A DNA stretch of 64,000 bases from a virus. The stretch lies in IMG/VR virus record IMGVR_UViG_3300043172_001415, positions 1 to 64,000 of that record. One strand, given 5' to 3'. Each line of letters opens with the position of its first letter. The stretch's first letter is position 1. The translations under genes and the position numbers were made by a program. The notes below the pieces were generated by a model that was not told the DNA's origin, did no database searches, and saw only the letters and a program-made list of their open reading frames with translations. This document shows, one piece after another, positions 15,678 through 25,388 of this stretch.

Positions 15678-18257
15678 ATGTTTAAAAATATTTTTGTAAA
15701 TCCTAAAACGAAACAGGTCCATTTATGGGAATGTTTTAATGATAAGACTGTAAAATTAACAGAAGATTTAAATCAGTATTTCTATGTGGAAGATAGAAGT
15801 GGTGCTGCTGTATACAAGGATATTTATGGTACTCCTGTAATAAAGAAATATACTAAAAATAAGTATATGGATGTAAGGAGAATCAAAAATCTTCAATTAA
15901 AAATATGTGAATCGGACATAAATGAAGAAATAAAATACTTACAAGAGCGTTATCAAGATGTTGATTTGAAAGCTAATATGAGTAGCATTCATACTGCGAA
16001 AATCGATATTGAAGTTGCTGGTGAAGATGAATTTCCAGAACCTGACGAAGCATTATATCCAATAAATTTAATTACGGTCAAAAGTTCTATAACTGAAAAA
16101 TTCTATACCTTTGGAACATCTCAAATTACAAGAGAGATTAAAGGTTTAGGTAAATATATTTTTATAGAAAACGAATTGGAAATGTTAACTGCCTTCGTAG
16201 AATGGTGGTCAAACATGAAATTTGATATCGTAACCGGTTGGAACTCAACTGATTTCGATATGAAATACATTATCAATCGAATTAAAAATCTTACCTCTTC
16301 TGGAATAGAATTAAAATTATCTCCACTCGGAATAGTAAAGCTTGTTGAAAAAAGAACCAGGAAACAAGACGGTTCAATAGAGATTAAAAAAGTCTATATG
16401 ATAGCCGGTTTATCCCAGCTGGATTACCTGGAACTATATAAAAAATTCACCTTTGAAACTTTACCATCCTATTCATTAGATTCGGTTGGAATGTTTGAAA
16501 AAGTAGGTGGTAAATTAGGTTTTGAAGGTACTCTCAATACACTTTATAAAACTGATTGGAATCTTTTTGTTGAATATAATATTCAAGATGTTGTAGTTGT
16601 AGATAAACTTGACATAAAACTAAAGTTTATCGAACTTGTTGTGACAATATGTTATCAAACATTGATTCCATTTGAAAGAGTATTTAGTTCAATATCTGTT
16701 TTAGAAGGATTTATTCTCAGGAATCTCCATAAAAGAAAAATGGTTATGCCTGATAGAAAAGAAGTTACAAGAGATTGGTGGCTTGAAGAAGGATATTTTA
16801 AAGTCGATGGACATTTACAGAACGTAAAAACTGAAGATAAGAAAAAAACCTTTGATCCATTTTATATTAAAGGTGGTTATTGTTATGCTGAACCAGGATT
16901 CTATGAAGATATGATATCTGAAGATATTGAATCAGAATATCCATGGATGATTATAACTTATAATATATCGCCAGAAACTAAAGTAATCAAGCCCGAAGAT
17001 AAAGATTTGAAATATTTGATTAAAACAGAAATCAATGGTGTTTATTATAAGAAAAATGTTAAAGGAATTTTCCCTGATATCATTGAGAAGATTTTCAATG
17101 AAAGAAAACATTTTAAAAAATTGATGTTTGAATGTGAGAAGAATGGGGATGCGGTAGGGGAACATTATAATCATTCTATGCAATTGATCAGAAAGATTAT
17201 GATTAACAGTTTATATGGTGTGATGGGATCGAAATTCTTCCATTTCTATGATGTTGACAATGCACGAGCAGTTACTAGAGGTGGAAGAGTGCTTATTAAA
17301 CATCTTGCTCGTGAGACTGATTATTATTTTCAGAATTATTGGCATAAGATTTATGATAGACATTTACCAGTTATTGAAAATCCTCAACCATTGAAAAACA
17401 AATTAGTACGTGTTATTGATACAGATTCAAACTATATCTGTTTAAGTGAAATAAGAAAAAACTATGCTCCTGATATGGATTTTATGGAATTCGCAACTAT
17501 GATGGATGAGGAAGTTCTTGATCCATTTTTCACTAAAGTTCTTGATAAGTTTTATAGACAAAGAGGACTTAAAAATCTTATTCGATATAAACGTGAAGGA
17601 ATTATCACTAAACAATTCGTATTGGCTAAGAAGAAATATATTGTTGAATTGCTTGCTAATGAAGATAAAGTATATGATAAGCCGACCATTAAATATAAAG
17701 GTGTAGAAGTTGTAAGAAGTGATACTCCATTATTTAGTAGAAGCTATATCAAAGATGTTATTCAAGAATTATTTGACAATCTTGATAAAGATATGACTCT
17801 TAAAACATTAAGACATATTAAGAAAGAATTTAAGAAAGACTTGGTTGAAAATATAAGTTCTGTATCTGGTATCAATGGCTATGATAAATATTCCAAACCT
17901 ATGGATTATTACCTTGATAAAGGATTGAGTTTCAGAAAGAAAACACCAATTCATGTAAGAGCTGCAATCTGTTATAATTATGCTATCAAGTCAAATAATT
18001 TTCCATATATGGTTGCCGGAAATGGAACTAAAGTAAAATATGTATACATAAAAGACACTAATGTATTGAATACTAATATTATAGCATTTATAGGTGCATA
18101 TCCAAAAGAATTTGAAGATCTATTCAAAATAGATTATGACATACAGTTTGAAAAAACATTCATGAGTGTTATTCAAAGAATGTTTAACGTACTCGGTTGG
18201 GGCAAAATTAATTTGCGTGGAAACATACTGAGTGAAATGATGACAATAAAAAAATAG
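15678..18257 (+). CDS. 43: Family B replicative DNA polymerase
   Basis: 859 residues, close to T4 gp43 (898). Exonuclease motifs: KIDIEVAG (Exo I, about residue 107) and TGWNSTDFDMKYI (Exo II, about 190). Polymerase motifs: DIESEYPWMI (A, about 417), KIMINSLYGVMGS (B, about 506) and IDTDSNYIC (C, about 580). Motif A has DIESEYP where DxxSLYP is usual, as in other T4-like enzymes. It replicates the genome with proofreading, tied to the sliding clamp. It is followed by uvsX and the helicase gene. Confidence 0.97.
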   Translation: MFKNIFVNPKTKQVHLWECFNDKTVKLTEDLNQYFYVEDRSGAAVYKDIYGTPVIKKYTKNKYMDVRRIKNLQLKICESDINEEIKYLQERYQDVDLKANMSSIHTAKIDIEVAGEDEFPEPDEALYPINLITVKSSITEKFYTFGTSQITREIKGLGKYIFIENELEMLTAFVEWWSNMKFDIVTGWNSTDFDMKYIINRIKNLTSSGIELKLSPLGIVKLVEKRTRKQDGSIEIKKVYMIAGLSQLDYLELYKKFTFETLPSYSLDSVGMFEKVGGKLGFEGTLNTLYKTDWNLFVEYNIQDVVVVDKLDIKLKFIELVVTICYQTLIPFERVFSSISVLEGFILRNLHKRKMVMPDRKEVTRDWWLEEGYFKVDGHLQNVKTEDKKKTFDPFYIKGGYCYAEPGFYEDMISEDIESEYPWMIITYNISPETKVIKPEDKDLKYLIKTEINGVYYKKNVKGIFPDIIEKIFNERKHFKKLMFECEKNGDAVGEHYNHSMQLIRKIMINSLYGVMGSKFFHFYDVDNARAVTRGGRVLIKHLARETDYYFQNYWHKIYDRHLPVIENPQPLKNKLVRVIDTDSNYICLSEIRKNYAPDMDFMEFATMMDEEVLDPFFTKVLDKFYRQRGLKNLIRYKREGIITKQFVLAKKKYIVELLANEDKVYDKPTIKYKGVEVVRSDTPLFSRSYIKDVIQELFDNLDKDMTLKTLRHIKKEFKKDLVENISSVSGINGYDKYSKPMDYYLDKGLSFRKKTPIHVRAAICYNYAIKSNNFPYMVAGNGTKVKYVYIKDTNVLNTNIIAFIGAYPKEFEDLFKIDYDIQFEKTFMSVIQRMFNVLGWGKINLRGNILSEMMTIKK

Positions 18258-18265
18258 GAGAAATA

Positions 18266-19324
18266 ATGAACGATTTAAGAAAAAGATTAAAAGGAAATAA
18301 AGAATTATTTGAGAAGATAAAAGATAGTGATTATGTACCAGAATATTTATCGTCAGGTGTTATTACAATGAACCTTTTACATAAAGGAAAAGTTGATAGA
18401 GCTGTTAAGATAGGTTGTATGGAACAAATCAGTGCGGACTCATCATTTGGAAAGTCTTTCATTGCTTGTAACATTTTAAAAAATGCACAAAAACATGGAA
18501 TGGAAACAATTGTTATCGATACAGAAAGAGCATTTAGTACTAAGCTTGCAGAAAGTGTAGGTGTTAATATTGATGAAGATCATCTATTGATTGTAGAGAC
18601 CGCAAATATTGGTAAAATTACTCAAGCTTTAGCTTTAATATCTGAAGGAAAAACTAGAACTGAAAGAAGAAATATTTTTGTATTAGTAGATTCGTGGGGT
18701 CCATTAGTTGATGATGTAACTATGGAAAAAGCTGCTGATGGTAATACAACACAAAATATGAGATTGCCACAAGAAAAAAATAAACTTGCTAATTATATGA
18801 ATGAAACTGATATGACATATTACATCGTAAATGGTGTTTATAAAAATACTGGTGGTTTCGGTGATCCATATCAAGTAGGTGGTGGTGGTAGACTAAAGTT
18901 TAATAGTCAATCAGTAGTATTAGCAACATCAAAAGCAAAAGATAAAGATTCTGCTGGTAAAGTTATAGGTGCAATAATTACTTGTGAAGCGCATAAAGGA
19001 AGAGATGCTGTTGAAAAATCTACTAAACTGAAGTTTAGAATTAAACATGATGGTGGTTTAGATATTTATTATGGATTATTGCCTGATGCACTTGATCATG
19101 GATGTGTGACTAAACCTAAAAATGGATGGTTTCATAGACCTGAATTTGATGAAGAAGGAAAAAATTGGCGTGAATCTAAAATGTATTGTAAAGATTTCTG
19201 GGAAGATCTATTAAGAAAAACAGATTTTAAAGAATTCCTAGAATCAAAATATAGTTATGAAGATCGTGTAATTGATGTGTCTGAATTAGATGCTGCAGAT
19301 TTCTTTACTGATGATGAGGAGTAA
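18266..19324 (+). CDS. uvsX: UvsX-like RecA recombinase
   Basis: 352 residues. Walker A is present in a UvsX-type variant (SADSSFGKSFI, about residue 57) and Walker B as IFVLVDSWG. The middle contains a DNA-binding loop region (DMTYYIVNGVYKNTGGFGD) and the conserved VGGGGRLKFNSQSVV. The end is acidic (DAADFFTDDEE). It forms filaments on gp32-coated single strands and carries out strand exchange. GGAG precedes the ATG; the next gene starts 2 bp after its stop. Confidence 0.93.
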   Translation: MNDLRKRLKGNKELFEKIKDSDYVPEYLSSGVITMNLLHKGKVDRAVKIGCMEQISADSSFGKSFIACNILKNAQKHGMETIVIDTERAFSTKLAESVGVNIDEDHLLIVETANIGKITQALALISEGKTRTERRNIFVLVDSWGPLVDDVTMEKAADGNTTQNMRLPQEKNKLANYMNETDMTYYIVNGVYKNTGGFGDPYQVGGGGRLKFNSQSVVLATSKAKDKDSAGKVIGAIITCEAHKGRDAVEKSTKLKFRIKHDGGLDIYYGLLPDALDHGCVTKPKNGWFHRPEFDEEGKNWRESKMYCKDFWEDLLRKTDFKEFLESKYSYEDRVIDVSELDAADFFTDDEE

Positions 19325-19326
19325 TA

Positions 19327-20688
19327 ATGAATGAATTAGACTTTGAAAATCTAATAGTTCACTCAATATTTAAAAGTAAGACTGTGAGAGATAAGGTTTA
19401 TCCTTATCTCTCTACTATACCATTACATAAAGTATTTGATGTTGGAGCTAATCAGAAATTAATTAAAAAATATTTTGACTATAAAGAAGAGTATAAAACT
19501 TTTCCTACAATGGTAAGTTTTGAATTGTATGTTAAAGATGCAGATTTGTTAACTGAAATAAAAAAAATTCTTCAGATTGATTTATCCAAATATCAAAAAG
19601 AACAGACATCAGAAGAAATAGCAAAGTTCTTCAAGAAAAAATTATTGTGGCATAATCTATTATTGGTTAAAGATGCTTTGGATGCTGACGAATTAGATAA
19701 TATTAATGATGTTCCAGATTGTATAAGAGAAGCATTGTCTTTTTCATTCGATACAAATGTTGGTTTGGATATTTCTAATGATGTAGATAGAATGTATGAA
19801 TATATTCATAATACTGAACATGCAGTATCAACCGGTATTGATAAAATTGATGAACAAATAGATGGTGGATTTCATGAGAAATCATTGATATTATTTTTAG
19901 GTTCTACAAATATTGGTAAAACATTAATACAATGTGCATTCGCTTCAAATTGCCTTAGAGACAACAAGAACGTACTTTATATTTCCCTGGAAGAATCTGA
20001 GGATAAGTTATCAAAACGCTTCCTGGCTAACTTATTTGACGTAGAAATAAACGATTTGAAAGGGATGTCTAAAAAAGATTTCTATAAGAAACATGAACAG
20101 TTAAAAGGCCAAGCTGAAAGACTTATTGTAAAAGAATATGCAGGTGGAACTATTAATGCTAATTACCTTAGAAATTTATTCAAAGAATTATATGTTAAAA
20201 AGAATTTCAAACCAGATATTGTATTTATTGATTATATCGGATGTATGATTCCTAATAAAAATATTAATGGTAATTCAAATGAAATATTAAAAGCTATCAC
20301 AGAAGAAACAAGAGCATTGGCACAAGAATTTGGATTTCCAATTGTCTCAGGTTTACAAACAAATCGTGGTGGCTTCGGAAATGTTAATCTAGAATTAACT
20401 GATACTGCAGAATCTATTGGCGCAACTTTTAAAGCTGACGCAATTTATGGTATAGTTCAAAATGAAGAACTTGCTGCTGCCGATGTTTATCTTTTAATTC
20501 TTCTGAAAAGTAGATTTGGTGCTAATCATGGTAAAGTTAAAGTTAAGGTTAGCAAACCAAAAATGAGAATTTATAACTTTGAGCCTGATGTAGAAGATAC
20601 CAAATTCTATGATGAATATTCATCTCAGGATCATACAATATTGAATAATAAGTTTGATGGTGCGCCAGCAGAATTAGACTTTAGTTAG
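19327..20688 (+). CDS. 41: DnaB-family replicative helicase
   Basis: 453 residues. RecA-type motor: Walker A LGSTNIGKT (about residue 192), DnaB motif YISLEESEDKLSKR, Walker B VFIDYIG and the sensor PIVSGLQTNRGG. The N-terminal helical half is divergent, as in T4 gp41 (475 residues). It is the 5'-3' hexameric helicase of the replisome and partners the primase at 22206. It lies immediately after uvsX. Confidence 0.93.
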   Translation: MNELDFENLIVHSIFKSKTVRDKVYPYLSTIPLHKVFDVGANQKLIKKYFDYKEEYKTFPTMVSFELYVKDADLLTEIKKILQIDLSKYQKEQTSEEIAKFFKKKLLWHNLLLVKDALDADELDNINDVPDCIREALSFSFDTNVGLDISNDVDRMYEYIHNTEHAVSTGIDKIDEQIDGGFHEKSLILFLGSTNIGKTLIQCAFASNCLRDNKNVLYISLEESEDKLSKRFLANLFDVEINDLKGMSKKDFYKKHEQLKGQAERLIVKEYAGGTINANYLRNLFKELYVKKNFKPDIVFIDYIGCMIPNKNINGNSNEILKAITEETRALAQEFGFPIVSGLQTNRGGFGNVNLELTDTAESIGATFKADAIYGIVQNEELAAADVYLLILLKSRFGANHGKVKVKVSKPKMRIYNFEPDVEDTKFYDEYSSQDHTILNNKFDGAPAELDFS

Positions 20689-20696
20689 GAGTTTAT

Positions 20697-21086
20697 ATGA
20701 TTGAACAAAACCAACCAAAATTGCCGGATAATCTAAAAGATAAAGATGTAGAAGCAGAGATTTTTAAATCTATAAATAAAAAGAAGTTTTTCGGCATATT
20801 AGCCATGAATAATATTGATCTTGAACAAGTGATTAAAAAAAAGAAATCTTATAATAAGGATTTCCATAAGTTCAATTATCTAATAAAAAATTTGGTTTAT
20901 AATTCGGATATAAGCTTCATAGACTGTGCCGTATGGTTAAATACTGATTATTTCAAAGAGAAAGCTGTATTGGAATGTTTTAATGAAGAAAATTCACTAG
21001 AACTTAGAACAGAACTTGCTGAAAAACATGATTTGGATATGAAAATAAACATATTGAGTAACTGTATAGTATGGTCAACAAAATAA
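20697..21086 (+). CDS. Hypothetical 129-residue protein after the helicase
   Basis: Lysine-rich helical protein (starts MIEQNQPKLPDN). GGAG precedes the start. It lies between the helicase and gp32 genes, where a helicase-loading or accessory protein would be plausible, but I see no gp59 signature. Function unknown. Confidence 0.7.
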   Translation: MIEQNQPKLPDNLKDKDVEAEIFKSINKKKFFGILAMNNIDLEQVIKKKKSYNKDFHKFNYLIKNLVYNSDISFIDCAVWLNTDYFKEKAVLECFNEENSLELRTELAEKHDLDMKINILSNCIVWSTK

Positions 21087-21123
21087 ATAAATAACTTTAG
21101 TTAATAAATTTTATTGATTTATA

Positions 21124-21152
21124 TTGACTTTTGAAAATATGTATGATATAAT
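21124..21152 (+). promoter_or_regulatory. Sigma70-type promoter for gp32
   Basis: TTGACT (21124-21129), 17-bp spacer, TATAAT (21147-21152), about 70 nt upstream of the gp32 start. An ACTTTAGTTAATA element lies just upstream. Confidence 0.8.
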
Positions 21153-21220
21153 GTCAATATATGGTTAATGTTTTTTATTAACTACTCGCAAGATGGAAAA
21201 AGTAATACAAGGAAAGAAAA

Positions 21221-22156
21221 ATGTCTAGAACAAGAAGAGAATTTAATACTGATGCAATGTTAGGAAAAATAATAGAAAGTGAGAATAAAAAAGGATTTAA
21301 TAATAAAGATGAGAATCTTTACAAACCAGATGCTAAATCAAACAATGGAGCATATTCAGCGATTATTCGTTTCCTTCCTCCAACGGAAGGTGAAGAAATG
21401 CCATTTATTAAAAGATTTTCTCATGGTTGGGAAGATGTTGGTGGATGGTTCATCTACAATTGTCCTTCTACAATGGGTGATAGTTGTCCGGTATGTAAAG
21501 AAAATGGTCGTGTTTGGAAGACCAATGAAGAAATCGCCAGACCTCGTTCAAGAAAAGCATCTTTTTACGCTAATATCTTAATCGTAAAAGATAAACAAAA
21601 TCCTGAGCTTGAAGGTAAAGTTATGAAATACCGATATGGTGTTAAAATCCATGAGAAAATCATGGCAAAACTTAACCCTGAAGATGAGGATTTCGAGCAA
21701 AAAGTAATTGTATTTGATTATGATAGCGGTGCTAACTTCAAGTTAGTTATTAAAACTATCGATTCAAGTGGAAAGAAATTCTTGAACTATGATTCTTCTG
21801 AATTCGCAGCTCCAAGTGTAATCGGATTAGGTAAAAAACCATTCACAGATGAGGAAATTGATGAGTTAGATACTAAGCTTTTTCCACTCGCACCTTATAT
21901 TGATAAATCAGAATTCAAATCATATGAATTCCTTGCAAAAGAATTTATCAATAAAACAGGTATTGTGATTGATGCTGATCCCGATGGTATTCCTAGAGCT
22001 GCACAACCTGTACAAGTTGCAAAAGCAGAGCGAAGAGTAGAGACTGTTGAACTGAATGATGATATTAGCTTTGATAATACAAAAGCTGATGTTGATCTTA
22101 GCACAAATGTGGCTGAGAAATCTGATTCAGCAGACAGTGATTACTTCGACGACTAG
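21221..22156 (+). CDS. 32: gp32-like single-stranded DNA-binding protein
   Basis: 311 residues (T4 gp32: 301). The zinc site follows the family pattern, H..W...YNCPST..DSCPVC (about residues 67-90). The OB-fold core continues through SRKASFYANILIVKD and FKLVIK. The basic N-terminus (SRTRREFN) would serve cooperativity, and the acidic end (DSADSDYFDD) contacts partners. It coats replication and recombination intermediates. It has its own promoter and terminator, as expected for a highly expressed protein. Confidence 0.95.
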   Translation: MSRTRREFNTDAMLGKIIESENKKGFNNKDENLYKPDAKSNNGAYSAIIRFLPPTEGEEMPFIKRFSHGWEDVGGWFIYNCPSTMGDSCPVCKENGRVWKTNEEIARPRSRKASFYANILIVKDKQNPELEGKVMKYRYGVKIHEKIMAKLNPEDEDFEQKVIVFDYDSGANFKLVIKTIDSSGKKFLNYDSSEFAAPSVIGLGKKPFTDEEIDELDTKLFPLAPYIDKSEFKSYEFLAKEFINKTGIVIDADPDGIPRAAQPVQVAKAERRVETVELNDDISFDNTKADVDLSTNVAEKSDSADSDYFDD

Positions 22157-22165
22157 TAAGGTTTA

Positions 22166-22195
22166 AAATGGCTGCGGTTCGCTGCAGCCATTTCT
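22166..22195 (+). terminator. Terminator after gp32
   Basis: AAATGGCTGC / GCAGCCATTT, a perfect 10-bp stem with an 8-nt loop, starts 9 nt after the gp32 stop. The following T run is short. Confidence 0.75.
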
Positions 22196-22205
22196 AGGTT
22201 CTGAA

Positions 22206-23213
22206 ATGAATAAGAAATTAGAGACACAGATTTTAGAGAAATTCTTACGGATGGCTGTTGGAAGATTTGATACATCGATTATTCGTGACACTGAAATTCA
22301 AATAAATTGTAATATATGTGGCGACTCTGAAAATAAGAATAAACTCAGAGGTCATTTAAAATTAGGTCAATCCGAAGATTTTTGGTTTTATAAATGTTTT
22401 AATGCTGGTTGTCCAGCTTCTGATACATGGTCAGCAAGAAGATGGTTGAAAGAAACCGATTTGTCTATTTTCAAACTTTATTGTAAAGAAAGCTTCGAAT
22501 ATGATGAAGTAAAAAATAAACATATTCTACCGGTTACAGTTGCAACTAAAGTACGTGAAATACCAAAAGATACTGAAATAGATGAATATTTAAAAGATTT
22601 TAGACCTATTGATCATTCAAATGATATGATATTTAGAAAAGCTATTCATCAATGTAAACAAAGACATATCCCTGAAAAGATTTATAAAAAGTTTATGGTT
22701 GCTGTTGATGGTCCATATTATGACAGAATGATCATACCATTTTACGATCATAATAATAAAATGTATTACTTTCAAGCAAGAACTCTTTCAAATAAAGAAC
22801 CTAAATATCTTAATATGAAAGGTAAGAAAGAATTCGCATTATATAATCTTTATAATATCGATAAAAGTAAACCGGTAATTATTACTGAAGGTCCGATCGA
22901 TTCAATGTTTATTGATAATGCAATTGCAACTCTTGGTTTAGAGATGTCAAAACATATGAAGAAAACATTATCAAATCTTGATTGCTATTACCTATTTGAT
23001 AATGATGAACCAGGAAAAAAGTTTGCAAGAAAATTTCACCTGAATGGTAAGAAGGTTTTCATTTGGGAAAAGTTTAAATATTACGATAAAAAAATTAAAG
23101 ATATAAATGATGTAGTTAAAAACAATGAAGTAAAACACTTTAGTTTTGATGATTTAAAAGATTGTTTTGAGAACTCTTATGGTGATTATCGTTATTATTT
23201 TGGAGACAAATAA
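22206..23213 (+). CDS. 61: DNA primase, gp61-like
   Basis: 335 residues. The N-terminal zinc-binding domain has CNICGDSENKNK ... YKCFNAGC (about residues 35-75). A Toprim domain follows: VIITEGPIDSMF, ATLGL and YYLFDNDEPGKK (about residues 225-270). It makes RNA primers for lagging-strand synthesis with the DnaB-type helicase. Length matches T4 gp61 (342). It follows gp32 and overlaps the next gene by one base. Confidence 0.93.
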   Translation: MNKKLETQILEKFLRMAVGRFDTSIIRDTEIQINCNICGDSENKNKLRGHLKLGQSEDFWFYKCFNAGCPASDTWSARRWLKETDLSIFKLYCKESFEYDEVKNKHILPVTVATKVREIPKDTEIDEYLKDFRPIDHSNDMIFRKAIHQCKQRHIPEKIYKKFMVAVDGPYYDRMIIPFYDHNNKMYYFQARTLSNKEPKYLNMKGKKEFALYNLYNIDKSKPVIITEGPIDSMFIDNAIATLGLEMSKHMKKTLSNLDCYYLFDNDEPGKKFARKFHLNGKKVFIWEKFKYYDKKIKDINDVVKNNEVKHFSFDDLKDCFENSYGDYRYYFGDK

Positions 23214-23632
23214 TGAAAATAGAAATAGAAGATTTAAGACTTGAGGTTAGTGTTAAGAATGGCTTGACTGCTACTTTAGTTTATAATTTCTTTAATAAAC
23301 ATTTTATTGTATTAGAAGTGTACAATTTGTGTCTTAAAGATATACGTATAGTTGAAGATATTTGCAAAAATGATGGCATGGCAATAATTAAAAAAGACGA
23401 CCCAAAGTTTGGTGGTTTAGCAAAGTTTAAAGTTAGTTATAGCCCTAAAGCACAAATAACATTTATAGATAGATTAACAGGTGAAGATATTGAATTCTAT
23501 GATGAGGGTACTGTTTATAATGTTCCAGGCTCTAACAATTGTGGATTTGGTACGATCACAAAAGATGCTTATTTTAAAGCAATGAAGTCACAATTTAGAT
23601 CACCTGGAATATCAAGAATAGAGAGAGATTGA
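23213..23632 (+). CDS. Hypothetical 139-residue protein
   Basis: No recognised domain. Beta-strand-rich, with TFIDRLTGEDIEFYDEGTVYNV and GFGTITKDAYFKAM. It starts at the primase stop (TAATG overlap) and ends against the GIY-YIG-like gene, so it is co-transcribed. Function unknown. Confidence 0.7.
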   Translation: MKIEIEDLRLEVSVKNGLTATLVYNFFNKHFIVLEVYNLCLKDIRIVEDICKNDGMAIIKKDDPKFGGLAKFKVSYSPKAQITFIDRLTGEDIEFYDEGTVYNVPGSNNCGFGTITKDAYFKAMKSQFRSPGISRIERD

Positions 23633-24048
23633 TGAGTTGGATTTATAGAACAAAAGAATACACATCTGAAATGATTAAGAAGAATTTCGGATTTATATAT
23701 TGCATTACCAATAAGAAAACTGGAAAGCTTTACATTGGTAAAAAACAATTCCATAGCTATAGAAAAATAAAGCAGAAAGGTAAAAAGAACAGAAAATTAG
23801 TCATAAAAGAATCTGATTGGAAGAAATATTATGGTTCATCAAAAGGATTGCAGAAAGATATTGATAAACTTGGTAAAGATAAATTTGATAGAGTGATATT
23901 AAAGATCTGTAAGACCAAATGGGAGCTTACATATTTCGAAGCAGAAGAACAGTTTAAGAGAAAAGTATTGTTGAAGAAGAATAAAAAAGGTGAAAGAGTT
24001 TATTATAATGAGAACATATTGAATAAATTTTTTCCACCTAGAGCTTAG
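23632..24048 (+). CDS. GIY-YIG-like endonuclease
   Basis: 138 residues from ATG 23632. The N-terminus has the GIY-YIG layout: GFIYCITNKKTGKLYIGKKQF, then a basic stretch, SDWKKYYGSS and a later acidic residue (YFEAEE) that could complete the site. GIY-YIG proteins of this size occur in many T4-like phages, as homing endonucleases or DNA-processing nucleases. It lies inside the replication operon with no sign of recent insertion, so a resident role is as likely as homing. Confidence 0.7.
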   Translation: MSWIYRTKEYTSEMIKKNFGFIYCITNKKTGKLYIGKKQFHSYRKIKQKGKKNRKLVIKESDWKKYYGSSKGLQKDIDKLGKDKFDRVILKICKTKWELTYFEAEEQFKRKVLLKKNKKGERVYYNENILNKFFPPRA

Positions 24049-24055
24049 GTAAATC

Positions 24056-24892
24056 ATGAATATATTATTAATAGACAGCCATAATCAATTATTTAGAAAA
24101 GTATTTACTGCTAATAAAGATAAACCGCTCGATGAAACATTTTCATTATTCAAAGAATTAATCATACGTGATACATTTTATTCAATAAAAAATTTCAAAC
24201 CTGACAGAGTAGTATTTGCAATTGACTCAAAAACTAATTGGAGAAAGAAAATATTTCCTGATTACAAGCATAAAAGATCAAAAGCAAGAGCAAAAAGTAC
24301 TGTTGACTTTGAAAAATTCTTTCCAGTGGCTGAAGCGTTTTATGAAGATTTTAAAAAAACATTTTCAAACTTCTTTTTCTTAAAAATAGATGATTGTGAA
24401 GGTGATGATATTATAGCTGTATTAACACAAAAATTGAATGATAAAATAATTACCATATCAACAGACGGTGATATGAATCAATTATTAATACATAAAAATT
24501 TCAGACAATATCATCCATTAAGAAAAGAATTTGTCGAATCACTTAATCCAAGAAAAGATCTCAATATCAAGATTTTAACTGGTGATAGAGGTGATTGTAT
24601 TCCTGGTGTAAAAGAAAGATTTGGTATTGTAAAAGCTACTAAAGCAATGGAAAATCTTACTGAATTTTTGGATGAAAATGAATTGAATGATGCATATCAG
24701 AGAAATAAAAGTTTGATAGATTTGAATCTTATTCCTGAAGAATATAAAATGAAAATTATGGCACAATATAATGATTATCCTATATCTGAATATAAATCAC
24801 GAGCTATATTTTCATTTTTCACTAAGCATAATATCGGCACATTATTTGAAGAATTACAAGATGTTGTTGTTTACCTCAAAAAAATCAAATAA
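24056..24892 (+). CDS. rnh: RNase H / 5'-3' flap exonuclease
   Basis: 278 residues (T4 Rnh: 305). FEN-type acidic motifs in order: LLIDSHNQLFR, VVFAIDSKTNWRKKIFPDYK, DDCEGDDIIAVL, ISTDGDMNQLL and ILTGDRGDCIPGV (helix-hairpin-helix region). It removes RNA primers and flaps from lagging strands. It sits in the replication operon after the primase. Confidence 0.92.
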   Translation: MNILLIDSHNQLFRKVFTANKDKPLDETFSLFKELIIRDTFYSIKNFKPDRVVFAIDSKTNWRKKIFPDYKHKRSKARAKSTVDFEKFFPVAEAFYEDFKKTFSNFFFLKIDDCEGDDIIAVLTQKLNDKIITISTDGDMNQLLIHKNFRQYHPLRKEFVESLNPRKDLNIKILTGDRGDCIPGVKERFGIVKATKAMENLTEFLDENELNDAYQRNKSLIDLNLIPEEYKMKIMAQYNDYPISEYKSRAIFSFFTKHNIGTLFEELQDVVVYLKKIK

Positions 24893-24924
24893 TAAATAGT
24901 TACACGACTTAAATAACGGTTATT

Positions 24925-25380
24925 ATGGCTTCTGGAAAATGGCATCAAGGTACTTATGAAGTAGTAAACAAAGAGAAATACTTAGGAAATAGTGCTCCTG
25001 TATTTAGATCTAGTTGGGAAAAAAGAACAATGTACTATCTAGATCACAATGAAAATATTATCAAATGGGGGAGTGAGATAATTACGATACCTTATTTCTA
25101 CACAATTGATAGTAAAGTTCATAAATATATTGTTGATTTCTATGCAGAAGTTAAAACTAAAAATAACAAAATTACGAAAATGTTAATTGAAGTTAAACCT
25201 TCTGATCAAGTTGATTATCCTAAAATGCCAAAAAAGAAAACCCAGAAAGCTTTGAAGAATTTTAAACATCGTTATTTAATGGTTGAGAAAAATAAATGCA
25301 AATGGTCTGCTGCTGAACAATATTGTAAACAGTATGGCTACGAGTTTAAAATTATAACTGAAAAAGAATTATTTTCATAG
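24925..25380 (+). CDS. 4: Head completion protein, T4 gp4 (gp50) family
   Basis: 151 residues with the family pattern: MASGKWHQGTYEV, KYLGNSAPVFRSSWEKRTMYYLD, IIKWGSEIITIPYF, KVHKYIVDFY and a lysine-flanked IEVKPSDQ. The DF...IEVKP arrangement is that of a PD-(D/E)XK/TnsA-like nuclease fold. In T4, gp4 finishes DNA-filled heads before tail joining. It is far from the other structural genes here, between RNase H and the reductase, as is often so for gene 4 homologues. Confidence 0.82.
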   Translation: MASGKWHQGTYEVVNKEKYLGNSAPVFRSSWEKRTMYYLDHNENIIKWGSEIITIPYFYTIDSKVHKYIVDFYAEVKTKNNKITKMLIEVKPSDQVDYPKMPKKKTQKALKNFKHRYLMVEKNKCKWSAAEQYCKQYGYEFKIITEKELFS

Positions 25381-25388
25381 GAGAATGC